Below are positions 25,499 through 37,279 of a stretch of DNA of 64,000 nt, piece after piece. Origin of the DNA: Tetragonia tetragonoides (taxonomy: Eukaryota; Streptophyta; Magnoliopsida; Caryophyllales; Aizoaceae); contig CM076146.1 in the NCBI GenBank assembly GCA_038025085.1, positions 11,222,001 through 11,286,000 of the forward strand, in the 5' to 3' direction. A model generated the notes under the pieces. It did no database searches. It was not told the origin of the DNA and saw nothing but the letters and a program-made list of their open reading frames with translations. Position numbers and translations under genes: made by a program. Position 1 is the first letter of the stretch. Every line of letters starts with the position of its first letter.

Positions 25499-27460
25499 TC
25501 ATTTGGCAGCCCGCCAATCTCTCATATACTCGTCCATTTGGGATCGAGAACCTTCCGCTTGCTCCGGAGGAATCAAAGTAATGGCCTGCTCATGTAAGAC
25601 GGCTAGACGATTCACCCACTGCAAAAAAGTAACAATGAGTGTGAGTTCAGAGATATGTAATACGTAAAAAAAAATATATTTTAGTTAATCACTTACATAA
25701 TCGCTGTTGGATCGTGGAGGAATCACAGGTGCTGCAGCGTCACGTATCAGCCGAGGGTGGGAGTGACGGTAGTACCACTCGAGGTAGTCATCCGTACATG
25801 CTGTGGGATCTGACGTGGATGCCTGAAACCCATGGAGACCAAGAATGTAAAATCCCGGGAACATACGCCAGGCATCAGATGACATCCGTTCCGGGTAGAC
25901 AACCTTGTACGAACGACTGCTCCATGACCTGATCGCTTTCTCTGGCCTAATGATCGGGAAAGGGATACTCTGTACGTACCCTATTTGTCGTAAACAACGA
26001 CCAGGCATGTACGGTTCGATAATATCCCGATACCGTAGCCACCCCATGAATACAGTCCTCGGTACAGATACTGCCGGGTCAGAACCGTACGGCAGCCACA
26101 CCACCTACGTAGAAATGTTGAAAGTTACGGTGAAGTAAAAAAAACATAGCAAACGACGAAATAAATCATGAACACCGATAACTAAATGACGTACCTCTGG
26201 CGCTCGCAGCTGATCCAAGCGTCTACGTAAGGAGTGCAGTCAAACCACGTCCTTGCCCTCAGCCTGGGCACTCCATACGGACGCACGGGGAGCCTCGTCG
26301 TCCCCGACAACCATCCGCTCCTGATGAGGTCGGAAGCAGGGAAAGTACTCGTATATCCATGCCTGGAGGAGAGTTAGGCATCCGCAGATGCCCCGAGAAT
26401 CCTCGCGACTAGCTATACCGAGCTGACGATATAGGAAGGCGAGGGCAGCAGATTCCCAAGAGAAGTCATGCACCGTTTCGACACCGTCGTCCATCACCTC
26501 CATCACGCAGGAGGGTCTAATACGGTTACCACTCTTGTCGACAAACAAGGTGGATCCAATAAGTAACCACATCCAAGCTGTCGCCTGGTTTTCCTCCACT
26601 TGCTCACGGCAAAGCTCAAAAATCGACTCCGTGAGGACTGCACCGCCCTGCCAGTGGCTACACATCAGTTCATCTCGGGTGACCCCGAGAACCTCCATGG
26701 CCGCCATCTGCAGCTGCCCATCCCGTCCCTCATTGGAAACGAGCTGTCCCTCTACACGAATCCGAAGAATATGCCATACATCGTGCAACATGATCGTCAT
26801 CTCTCCGAACGGCATGTGGAACGAGTTCGTATCCGGCTGCCACCTTTCAACGAATGCAGATATCAGGGGGAAGTCAATATGTCTAAACATAATGTCTGCC
26901 AGGTGTGATAACCCAGTCCCCTCGATCTAGGCCCTCATCTCGGCCGACATCTCCGCTCGCCACTGACTCAGCCGCTGACAGACACTGAATCGGTTCTGAC
27001 ACTTCAAGAGACCCCTCGTCTCTCCATTCCACATACGAGACGCTACGTGGCCCAGGAAGCTCGGTATGACGCTATCATCCGCCGGCCCACCGGGCACAGG
27101 CCCTGTAACAAGCCACGTAGTGTCGTCCTCGGCTCTAGATCGTTTGCTAGTACTGGACGACCCAGTACTAACAAACCTACCGCCTCTGCCCTTCACCACG
27201 CGCCAATCTGAGGATGATTTGTCGCCAATCTGATCATCGTCCAATAACTGATCCCCGGAGTAGAAATCGCTAGTTTCGTAATCGTGTTGCTCAGCAGTCA
27301 TCTCCCTCATCCGAACTGCCTTTCTCTGTCTCCGTACAAAGGCATCAATCCTGCGCGTCCTCGTGTGACGCGGTCCTGAACCAGCTAGTTCACTGAATAA
27401 CCTCGGCACCGATTTACCGGCTCCTCCCCTCTATCATTTCACATTTTTAATTAATTAAAC

Positions 27461-27557
<97 letters not shown>

Positions 27558-27969
27558 TTTTTTTTTTTTGTGTCGGTCGTCTGCCGATCTCGACTCACCC
27601 TTGGGTGAGTCGTCTGCGAACGGCGACTCACCCTTGGGTGAGTCGTCTGCGACCGGCGACTCACCCTTGGGTGAGTCGTCTGTCGATCTCGACTCCCCAA
27701 GGGTGAGTCGTCTGCTACAGGCGACTCACCCTTGGGCGAGTCGAGATCGGCAGACGACTCACCCAAGAGTGAGTCGAGATCGGCAGACGACCGACACAAA
27801 AAAAAAAAAATTCAACACAAATTCAATTCATAAGTTCGCAATTCAATTCAAGGCAAAAAAAATTCAATTCAAGGCAAAAAAAATTTTGAAAAGTTACCCC
27901 CCCGCGATGCGGTCGGTCGCCGCCTCCCTCGTCGTCGAAGCCTCTGCCGCTGCCGCTAGCCCCTGACAT
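25499..27969 (-). pseudogene. Plant mobile domain (PMD, MAIN/MAIL-like) gene carried by the MULE, two nonsense codons
   Basis: Predicted exons in order: 27969-27898, 27430-26195, 26104-25697, 25618-25499; all have GT/AG borders and phase 0, total 612 codons. The first exon begins at ATG in the right terminal arm. Domain hallmarks: LVTGPVPGG (near 27110), HLADIMFRHIDF, the DVWHILRI block (near 26760), WMWLLIGSTLFVDKSG, LTLLQAWIYEYFP, VVWLPYGSD, RCLRQIGYVQSIP. Two in-frame stops interrupt exon 2: TAG at 26927-26929 and TGA at 26240-26242 (the second is explained by one CGA-to-TGA transition). Host PMD proteins act in genome stability and silencing of repeats; what TE-borne copies do is not settled. 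Translation past the stops is improbable, so I call it a recent pseudogene. Confidence 0.82.
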
Positions 27970-28190
27970 TCCGTTGTGATGGTGGTGGTGGTGGTGGTGC
28001 CGTGAGTGGTGGTGGTTGCCGGTGTGATGGTGTGGTGGTGAGGATGAGTGAGAGTGAGTGAGGAAGAGAGGAAGGATGAGTGAGAGTGAGTGAGGAAGAG
28101 AGGAAAGATGAGTGAGTGAGAGTGAGTGAGGGCAAAATTGGAATTTGAGGAGCGGTAGGTAGTAATTTGGGGCGGTATTTAGCAATTCAC
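27460..28190 (-). repeat. Right terminal arm of the MULE
   Basis: In inverse order: TIR tip (28190-28115), a leader with a 32-bp tandem repeat (GTGAGTGAGGAAGAGAGGAA, near 28053 and 28087), a CCACCAC-rich segment, first PMD exon, palindrome array, AAT run. Confidence 0.75.
27572..27803. repeat. Right array of six palindromes, itself one large foldback
   Basis: Six GACTCACCC/GGGTGAGTC units. The whole array starts TTTTGTGTCGGTCGTCTGCC and ends with its inverse complement GGCAGACGACCGACACAAAA, so about 230 bp could fold on itself. It lies within the first intron (27431-27897) of the PMD gene, next to an AAT array (27462-27556). Confidence 0.9.
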
Positions 28191-28198
28191 TTGTTTAT

Positions 28199-28478
28199 TT
28201 GTTACCCTGATTACGACCAATATCGAGATTTCAAACCCTAATAATAAACTACAATCCGATTAAAGCTAAAAAGAGAACTTTAACATCAGTTGGTCTGAGA
28301 CCACTATTATTGTACTTCTACATCTCTCATTGGAATAAAATGTTTTTTTAGATGTTAATTGGGTGTTTTTTTTTTTACTTATTTTAGAATCGATCCAACT
28401 CAATATTATTATTGAATGATCTACTTTTTCTTTCAAATATTACTTATTTAGTTTCAATAGGTCTCTTATGAGGCCGCC
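28199..28478. other. Spacer, nothing recognised
   Basis: AT-rich, no open frame or terminal repeat seen. Confidence 0.5.
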
Positions 28479-28752
28479 GAGCATCTTCAATGGAAGGTTT
28501 TTATAAAGGTTTGTGGGAGAAAAAACCTCTCAAAAAAACTCCATCCCCATAGTGACAAACCTAAAAACCTCACTATTGCACAAACCGGTTTGTCTAGACA
28601 AACCTGGTTTGTGGGTTATGATGTGGCATAAGCAACAAATATTTTAGAGGTTTATAGCATAGAGAACCAGAGGTTTATAAAAGTGGGGTTTTTGAATTAT
28701 GACATGGCATAAGAAAAAACCTCCCTAAAACTTTGTAGCATTGGAGATGCTC
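28479..28752. mobile_element. MITE with GAGCATCT termini
   Basis: GAGCATCTTCAATG at the left and CATTGGAGATGCTC at the right are inverted. The interior has AAAAACCTC / GGTTTGT repeats in both orientations. No convincing target duplication, so the superfamily is open. Confidence 0.65.
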
Positions 28753-29267
28753 TAAGGTGGGATACCCTCTATAACCAAGCATGATGCCATGCTTGTTTGA
28801 GACGTCTCACCTTGCATTGATCATATGCCGCCTCATATTACCAATTTTTTGTGACTCAGTTCAGTTTAATTAACATGTTTTTTAATCAAGTGAATATATA
28901 CTTCTTGAATATAGGAGTGCATTAAAACTATCATCTAGGCTGCTACCGGTATGGTAACTAGAAAAACGTCTTAGGTTAACCTTTATACGTTACCTGATTG
29001 TCTTGCTTTTCAGAAAAAAGAAAAAAATAAGTTACGTTCTAAATATAATAGACAAATACTCCATTATTTTTCATTATCTAGCAAACAGCTTGATGCATAA
29101 TATGCAATAGTGTCAGATTTCTTTAAATGGGCATTGAAGTGATGAGAAGAAAAAATTTCACATACATACCAACCCAACATGATCTCCATCTGCCCCATTT
29201 ATATCTGTATCAGGATTCACAAGGCACTACGTCATTTCTGGGAAATGCTTTCTTCCCAAAGAAAAAT
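28753..29267. other. Spacer, nothing recognised
   Basis: No gene-like open frame, no assignable repeat. Confidence 0.5.
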
Positions 29268-30227
29268 GGAATTGCTTAATGTAAATTTTAAATTACTAAA
29301 CGCAAATATTATTGTATCAATATTTCCCAGGATACCCTTTTCATTTTATTGACAATTTTTTCTTTCCAATCCTTTCTCCTCTCAAATCTCTCTACTATCT
29401 TTGCTCTATTCATGGTAAAAACCTATACTAAATCACAAATTCACCGTCAATAGTACATTTGATTGAGAACATTTATCAGTGAAGTAATAATAACAACAAT
29501 TAAGTAACAAATAGAATTAGATTTTGAAGTTTTCTTAGTTATTCAAGTTTAGGGTTTATGAGTATAGAGGCTTAGTGACTAGTGGGTGGCTGGTGGCTAT
29601 AGAGTCTCGCCTCTCGGATGGGTGGTGGCTGGAGTTCTCGCTGTCGTCTCTGTCAGTGGGGTTTCGATTTCTCTCTCCTAATTGAGTGGTGGACCGGTGG
29701 TGGATGACATGGATAACAGCCCGTGACCGTGGTCTGTGGTTCGGCGTGAAAATCAGAGTGGGAGAAGGAGGAGGCGAGTCGGGTCGGGATTATTCATGGT
29801 GTAATTTGTAAACGAACGCTTACAGCCACCCCCAACCGAAGGCCACCCATAATCGCCTGCCGCCGGGGATATCTCCTCGACTCCTCTGATTCCCCCCACC
29901 CCACGCTTGCTGCCATAAACGTCCCTACCCCACCCAACCTCCTGCTTCGCCGGAGATGTTTCTCCAACCCAAAGAGACACCCTGTTGGAGACGCCCCAAC
30001 CCCCACCCAAACAGCCACCCTTCGCCCTACAACAGACGACGCCGACCACCACCGTTTCAGCCGGCAAAATTAGATTGTCTTGTGGACGGAGAAAGAAAAG
30101 GGAGAGGTCAAAGGAGAAATGACAGAGGAAAAAAAGGAGAGAGAAAGGAGTGACAAATTTGACAGGGGTATTTTGGGAAAAAGGTGTTTGCGTTTAGTAA
30201 TAAAGGGATTTACGTTTAGCAAGCCCC
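29268..30227. mobile_element. Small MULE-like element with GC-rich interior
   Basis: Left arm GGAATTGCTTAATGTAAATT and, further in, ATTACTAAACGCAAAT; right arm in inverse GGGGCTTGCTAAACGTAAAT and ATTACTAAACGCAAAC. The flanks AAGAAAAAT (29259-29267) and AAGAAAAAA (30228-30236) agree at 8 of 9, but they are low-complexity. The middle (about 29580-30070) is much richer in G and C than the arms and could be captured host sequence (Pack-MULE type); I cannot identify a source gene. The short open frames in it are not supported as genes. Confidence 0.6.
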
Positions 30228-30239
30228 AAGAAAAAAAGA

Positions 30240-30660
30240 CAAAGAAACAGAAAGCAAGTGTCATTAACATCATACTCAAATGAGAGAGAATAATTGAATA
30301 AAGAAGCACAATATTGATCTCAAACCACGTGATGTGATTTGCTAAACTTGAAAACGATTTTGTGCCTTGGGTGCCAGAGTAAGTGAGTTTTCCTGCAATT
30401 ATTTAACACAAAAATCGTATTAGAGATATGGAATATTAGAGATATAAATCAGTAAGTCTTGTGTGAGACCAACTCACATAAAATTTGGATCACTTTTTAG
30501 AAATATAGGGGTCACTTATGGTGATTAGTAACCACTATTTCATTGAAAAATGACCCCATCTCATCAAAAATTATGAAAAGATAAAAGTTTATGTGATCTC
30601 TAATATTCCATATCTCTAATAAATTGAACCCTTCTATCAAAAAATAAAAATAAAAATAAT
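30240..30660. other. Region upstream of GDSL copy A
   Basis: AT-rich. GGAATATTAGAGATA near 30431 and its inverse TATCTCTAATATTCC near 30600 form a foldback of roughly 185 bp (a likely small MITE, 30420-30620). No TATA box clearly assignable. Confidence 0.45.
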
Positions 30661-31183
30661 AAATTGAAACCCATATTACAACGATTGTTAGGTTCTACAT
30701 ACTGGCTAGTAGAGCGTCAAAAGAAAGCAAACAACAAATTTTTTCCTTTTTTTCTCTCCCATGAGAATAACCAACAACAAGCTGATGGCTACACTACTAG
30801 CAATATGTACAACACTAGCCCTTTGTTCTCGTTTGAGTTCCAATGCACAACCTATGATTCCGAATAACGCTCCGCTCTACGTGTTCGGAGATTCGCTCTA
30901 CGATACCGGCATGGGATTTTATGTCAACAATGGTCCGACACCGGCGAATAAGTTGCCTTACGGCGAGACCTACTTCAAAAAGCCAGCTGGGAGGTTCTCT
31001 GATGGCCTTCTCATCCCTGATTTCATAGGTAATTAATCAACCCATAGCAGAACACTGAACATCTTTTATATATAAATTGGAAGATTTGTTTTATATTCGT
31101 ATTGGTTGATTTGTATTGCTTCTGTATATGATACTCCTTTGATATATTGATATGTACCATGTATATATATGTATTGTTGACAA

Positions 31184-31287
31184 CTCAATTCGCAAACTTA
31201 CCACTCTCGGTTACTTATCCGAACCCAAGCCTTAAGGTCATAAGTTACAAACAATTGGTCAACTTTGCAAACGCTACTGCAATTTTT
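31184..31287 (+). pseudogene. Decayed duplicate of GDSL exon 2 in copy A
   Basis: Homologous to exon 2 of all copies (CTTACCACTCTCGG...CCCAAGCCTTAAGGTC). The 3' splice site ACAG is mutated to ACAA and the coding sequence contains a stop (TAA in CCTTAAGG). Homology stops mid-exon and jumps to TTTTTGAGTTCA, which resembles the end of intron 2, so an internal deletion has occurred. Confidence 0.8.
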
Positions 31288-31294
31288 GAGTTCA

Positions 31295-31490
31295 GGGTTT
31301 GTTCGGGTGGTTTTCAGTTTTGAGTTTTTGGTTTTTTTTGAAAACTAAAATTCAATTTTTTGGAATCCACAATTTATGGTTTTCCGTTGCCAGTTTCAAA
31401 AATAAAGTAGACTATTATTTTTACACAATGAGATAAAAATTTTTGAAAATAAAAAAACGTGTCACTCACAAAAACCACCCCAACGGGTCC
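31295..31490. mobile_element. Tourist-like MITE (TCA target duplication)
   Basis: GGGTTTGTTCGGGTGGTTTT at the left pairs with AAAACCACCCCAACGGGTCC at the right. TCA is duplicated at 31292-31294 and 31491-31493, fitting the 3-bp TNA duplication of PIF/Harbinger-type elements. 196 bp. Confidence 0.75.
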
Positions 31491-31669
31491 TCAATTAGCC
31501 GATTTTAATTGAACAAACACATGCCATCCTCTTTTTCTTTGGTGCAATAAACATGCATCCTCTTTAACTTTGAATCAGAAAACCAAAACGACTAGTTGAA
31601 GAGGGAAAAGGCCTTGGTAATGAAGTTTGAAGGAGATCATATTTTAATATTAATAGTAGATAATAGATT

Positions 31670-32076
31670 ACCTTGAAGCAACGCAGATCAGCGCCAGCTG
31701 CACGGTGCCGAGGATGACCCGGAATAAAAAATGGGTAGCTCCCACCATGATTTTCCTTTTTTGTAGGATTTTTTTGGGTCCCAAATTACCAGCCTTGGTG
31801 CAATATATAATTCCTGGCCTAGCTAGTAGCCACTAGCTAGCTTGGTCACCATTATTGAACGTGCTAGACTGCCAGCAACTTAATCCAACGTGAAAGTGAA
31901 AATATATTATCCCTGACACCCTGAAAGGCAATTAACAAACAAAGGACCGCCTTTATATAAAAGATTCAAAACCCCTTGTCACTCACCCAACACCACTCAA
32001 TATATGATTATCAATCAATCAATCATCTACTCCGTATTTAGTTTTCTGATGGCCTTCTCATTCCTGATTTCATAGG
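31670..32076 (+). promoter_or_regulatory. Second GDSL promoter with an exon-1 stub
   Basis: 31670-32030 matches the region just upstream of copy B (49230-49600), including GTGCCGAGGATGACCCGGAA and GGGTCCCAAATTACCAGCC. It has a good TATA box, TATATAAAA at 31954-31962; the same spot in B reads TTTTTATCGC. Directly after the leader, sequence jumps to the last bases of exon 1 (TTTCTGATGGCCTTCTCATT, near 32042) and its splice donor. So about 270 bp holding the start codon and serine block of this partial gene are deleted. Confidence 0.75.
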
Positions 32077-32119
32077 TAATTAATCAATCTATATTTGTAT
32101 TTTGATTGATTTATATTGC

Positions 32120-32440
32120 TTCTGTATGATATGGGTAACGGGCCGGGCCGAATCACTCCATTTTAAAAAATAGTTCGGGTCAGGTCGGGCGTGTTTGTGG
32201 GAGGATCGCGTTAATTAGGAGTCAGGCCGGCCCATTTTAGCTTGTTTAACTTTTAGAAGTGTTTTTTCTAAAATAAAATATTCAATGGGTTGACCCATTT
32301 TGACATTATATGACATGTCTAATTTTTAAATGGGTTGGCTCATTTTAACCCGTAATTAACAGTCCTAACGGGTTTTGACCTGCTGGGCAGTGGGTCGGGC
32401 CAGGTCATCGGTTATAGGAGCCCCTCCCAGTTGCCCAAGC
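32120..32440. mobile_element. Repeat with GGGTCGGGCC / GGGTTGACCC words (family 5, copy 1)
   Basis: Resembles, in opposite orientation, the element at 50990-51263 in copy B (shared GGCCCATTTTAG, TTTAAATGGGTTG, GTTATAGG-GCCCCTCCCA). Both lie in GDSL introns but at different positions. Confidence 0.6.
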
Positions 32441-33003
32441 ATAAGTGTGTTCTTAGTTCTTTTTCACTTACTCACTAGCTAATTAGTTTAGTTTATTAGA
32501 GTTTAATTTACATCAATGATCTACTTTTTGTTTTGTTCCGTGGATAATAACACATTCGATATGTATAATATACTATTTGTTGACTGGAATAATTTCCCAT
32601 AAGGGTTACTTCATTAACATTAAGAACATATACTGAGTACAAAGGTTAAATTGAGACGGAACCCTAATTCAAACACAATGACCTAACTATTCAAGCCCAA
32701 GCCTAATTAAAATTAATTAAATATTCACATATTTTATATTCTATCACTATCATGTATGTGTAATGTTTTGTTGCACAGCTCAACTCGCGAACTTACCACT
32801 CCCAACACCTTATCTCAACCCAAGCCTTACAATAAGAGACTACACGCAATCGGTCATTTTGCAAACGCTGCTACTGGTGTGCTTGTTGAAACGCGTGCTG
32901 ATGCAAACCCTGTATGTATTATTCCATTACTTGAACCATGAGTCTAATTTTATTTTAATTTTTATTTTGGTATTTTGAGGTTAGATGAAAAAATAAGGGG
33001 TGA

Positions 33004-33310
33004 GGGTGTGTTCTTTACGGCTTACTCAATTAATTTAGTTCAGTTCAACAGTGGTCTCGTATTACGTCATTGTGTTTCTCTTCAGTTCAATGATATTTGG
33101 TTAAGTTAGGGTGGGTTTTTTATTACTGAACTGAAATGACTTGAATTCAACACCACTGAACTGAATAGAATTGAACTGAACACCACTGAACCGAATTGAA
33201 CCCCACTTATTATGTGAGACAAAATGTATGGTTTTGAACTGAACACCACTGAACTGAACTAAACATCACTGAAATGAATTGAAATCACTGAACATCCGAA
33301 GAACGCACCC
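33004..33310. mobile_element. Tourist-like MITE with ACTGAACTGAA core (family 6)
   Basis: GGGTGTGTTCTT at the left and AAGAACGCACCC at the right are inverted; the interior consists of CACTGAACTGAA runs. Flanks TGA (33001-33003) and TTA (33311-33313) fit TNA with one difference. Directly abuts the next element. A related half-element ends at about 34476 (AAACGCACCC). Confidence 0.55.
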
Positions 33311-33314
33311 TTAA

Positions 33315-34302
<988 letters not shown>

Positions 34303-34936
34303 TAAGTGGTAATCAATTCAGAAACATATATATTATCTCACATAGAAAGTGGGGTTCAATCCAGTTAAGTGGTTTTCAATACAGTTTAGTAGTGTTCATT
34401 TCACTTTTAGGTGTTGTATTCAATTCAATTCAATTAAGCTCAGTTCAGTTCAGTTCAGTCCAACTTTAAACGCACCCAAGGTAGTAAAAAAGCTGACGTT
34501 ATTCTTTTGCCTAACGATGAACGATTCCAAATACTTAATTTCACATCTGTTTTGTTTTTTATTTCAGTTGCACATGAAGTAGCAAACGGATTATTATGTG
34601 GAAATGGCCGAAAAGTTGGAGCAGGAATATGGGCAAGCACAGACGAAAAAATTGTTATCCAAAGCAATCCACATGTTTAATATTGGGGGCAACGATTGTA
34701 AACAGTTATACAACGAAAATGGTAGTAGTTTATCCCCCGCCTTCGTGAACCAACTCATGAACGAAGTAATTGGCAACATCTCCATGAACCTTCACGTAAG
34801 AACCTCCCTTGTTATATTATTTTCTACTCTACTCTCATGAAATGAATTTATGATATATTTGGATTAGGGTAATAATTAAAGGATAATGCAGCAAATTAAA
34901 GTGTAAAATAGTAAAGGAAAATGTTTGGTTGACTCA

Positions 34937-36201
34937 CAGTGGCGGATCAAGAAAATTTAAAATATGGGTGCAATATTTTTTTTTAAAATCACCACTATTG
35001 ATAGGACTCAGTCACAATTTCGGAGTCGTACAACAATTTCTGAGTTCTTAATTATAATTTTTTTTTTTAAATTAAATGGAATGGAATTTTTCAGTTTTAA
35101 TCAATAAATATAGAAGACTTAAAAAGTTGCAAAATGATGCCTAATTGACCAGCTTAAGGCCTAAATAAACCCAATTTGTTTTTTTGTTTTCTTTTTCACC
35201 TATGCCCTTTGAACCAATACTAATCATGTTCGCATCGTATTGTCCCATAATGTCGATAAAGTACTCCCTATAAATAATAAAATAAACCCAATTTGTTGGC
35301 CCCAAAAATAAAGAAAGACTGATTTACACTAATCTCATTTAAAAATTAAAAAAAATAAAAATTAAAAAGTTAGTGAAACATGAGTGACATTTATATTGTT
35401 AAAGTTGTCAACACGTAGTTTCCTTTCAGTAGCATTAACTTTATAAAGGCTGAGACAAATTTTGACATAATAAAAGGCTCCTATTCTTCTCTCTTAAGTG
35501 TCTCCAAACTCCAAAGTTTCAATGTTCAATAGTGATGAATATATATTATATAGTGATGAATATCAACTCTCATCTCATCACCTTAGAAACCAGAGTACGA
35601 AACAACTATTCAATAACCTTTCTCTCTCCTTCTCCATAGCACCCTCCACCTTGATTGCAAGCCCATCTACAAGAATCGTTGATCCAAATTTGGCAGAATT
35701 AAGGCAATTTATGGCCGAACAAGAGTCGTCAATTCGGCATTCACCGACCAGTCGACCACCTAGCCACTAATTTCAGAACGAAGCTCTCGCCGACCAGCTT
35801 CTCGATTATTTAGCACAGATAAATATTGAAGAGAGAGAAACTCTCGCCGACCAACTTCTCGATTATTTACCACAGATAAATATTGAAGAGAGAGAAAAAG
35901 GGGTTTAACACTTAAAATAGAGTGTAGATGTCTTGAAGAAAGTGTGACAGATGTCTCATCACTGAGTACTTCACGTGGGTACTGACGTTTTCTTTTATAT
36001 CTTCATTTGCTTTTACTAGTTTACCCTTCTTCTCTCTCACAATTTCTGTACTTTAGTAGGGGTGCAAAGAAATACAGGAGGAAAAGTATGGATGCAAAAT
36101 AGGTAGATAATTACTTTTTCTCCTCAAATTCTTCACGCCCGCCAGTATTTTTTAAATATGGGGTCAACTGACCCTATACCCTATAACGTGGGTCTGCCCT
36201 G
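34937..36201. mobile_element. hAT-type non-autonomous element in intron 3 of GDSL A
   Basis: Left end CAGTGGCGGATC, right end in inverse CAGGGCAGACCC, with an exact 8-bp target duplication TTGACTCA (34929-34936 and 36202-36209). CA...TG ends and 8-bp duplication are typical of hAT. Contains a 58-bp tandem repeat (CTCTCGCCGACCA..., 35785 and 35842). The open frame at 35498-35770 has no recognisable transposase motif. Copy B lacks it. Confidence 0.85.
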
Positions 36202-36309
36202 TTGACTCACTAGGTAGGCAACGCAAATTCTCTTAGTATCTATCTCTCTTACCTTAAATACCATTTTTTGGAAATAGAGGAGAGAGGTATACAAAGGGGA
36301 GGTGGGTTG

Positions 36310-36870
36310 CTAAACCAATTGGTAGATGTATCATTCTCCGTAAGTAAGGTAAATTGGTGATGAGTGTAATGATTAAGACCTTAAGGGGATAATGGAGAAA
36401 ATGAAGAGAAAATGGGGGGAAACCAAGGTACATAACTATTATCCTGTAATCATTACCCTCCTTTTAACAAAATGTAACCCCCACTACCTTACATACATCC
36501 CATTTTTAGCATATAAATTCAATCTATTATCCCCTTAATATCATTACTCCCAACTAAACGGCCCCTAAGGAGACTGGATTGGGGTAATGATTAAGGGGAT
36601 AATAGATTGAATTTATAGGCTAAAATGGGAGGTATGTGAGGTAACGGGTTAGATTTTGTGAGAATGAGAATAATGATTAACCCCATTTGGGGAATAATAG
36701 AAACTCACCTCCCCCTAGGGTAGTGATAATCCCAAATTTTCCTTCATTTTCTCCATTACCCCCTTAATCATTACCCTCATTACCACTTCACTTTACTTTT
36801 TTAGCCTAACAATTTATTCCGTTATCCCATTAATTATTACTCCCAACCAAATGGCCCTTTATGTTACCAA
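36310..36870. repeat. Large foldback of AAGGGGATAAT-type words
   Basis: 36340-36450 pairs inversely with about 36720-36810, and 36475-36570 with 36575-36660 (ATAGATTGAATTTATA and complement). Outer ends CCGTTTAGTTGGGAG and CATTTGGTTGGGAGT-like suggest two nested or fused MITEs. Confidence 0.6.
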
Positions 36871-36895
36871 AAAAAAAAAAAAACCAAATAACCCC

Positions 36896-36903
36896 TTAGT
36901 GTA

Positions 36904-36958
<55 letters not shown>

Positions 36959-36965
36959 GTGTGTA
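36896..36965. repeat. (GTATGT)n hexanucleotide array
   Basis: About eleven GTGTAT/GTATGT units in intron 3 of copy A; copy B has only TGTATGTGTGTAG at the matching spot (about 50750), so the array grew in A. Confidence 0.85.
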
Positions 36966-37279
36966 GTTAATCAACATGAAATATTTTTGCTGCACTTTGA
37001 CTAATATAAGGCCATTGTTAACCGTCCACCATTTTTATCACTTGTGAAACTAGAAATGGAAGGAGAGGATAATAATGCAAATTGAAATTATCGAAAAGAA
37101 AATATCAAAGTTGAGTATAATAATATTGCACAAATAGTTATATCTTAGACAATGCTAGTTACTTTTTATACAAATTGAAGTAGTAACAAACTAACAATGA
37201 CTAACTATTACCGGAATACAATTTAAGCTTTCTCTCTCTTGATTTCATGCTGAACTATTGTCAAATCTTGTATTCTCTT

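Larger units (their letters stand above)
21884..28190. mobile_element. Complete 6.3-kb Mutator-like element (MULE) with two convergent genes
   Basis: Ends: GGGTGTTACTATTTACCGCC at the left and, in inverse, GTGAATTGCTAAATACCGCC at the right. Beyond them TTGTTTAT is duplicated exactly (21876-21883 and 28191-28198). The terminal arms extend roughly 600 bp inward as loosely matched inverted repeats, each with a pyrimidine-rich leader, a short first exon, a palindrome array and an ATT/AAT microsatellite. Inside are a transposase-OTU gene on plus and a plant-mobile-domain gene on minus, 3' ends 228 bp apart. MULEs carrying accessory genes are known in plants; this exact pair and arrangement I do not recognise as a named family. 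Confidence 0.9.

Noticed and set aside
29753..30067. Gly/Val-rich protein on the minus strand
   Set aside because: It overlaps GC-rich MULE interior with several competing frames and no start context or domain; kept only as possible captured sequence.
35498..35770. hAT transposase fragment
   Set aside because: The 90-codon frame has no BED finger or dimerisation motif that I can recognise; the element is called non-autonomous.
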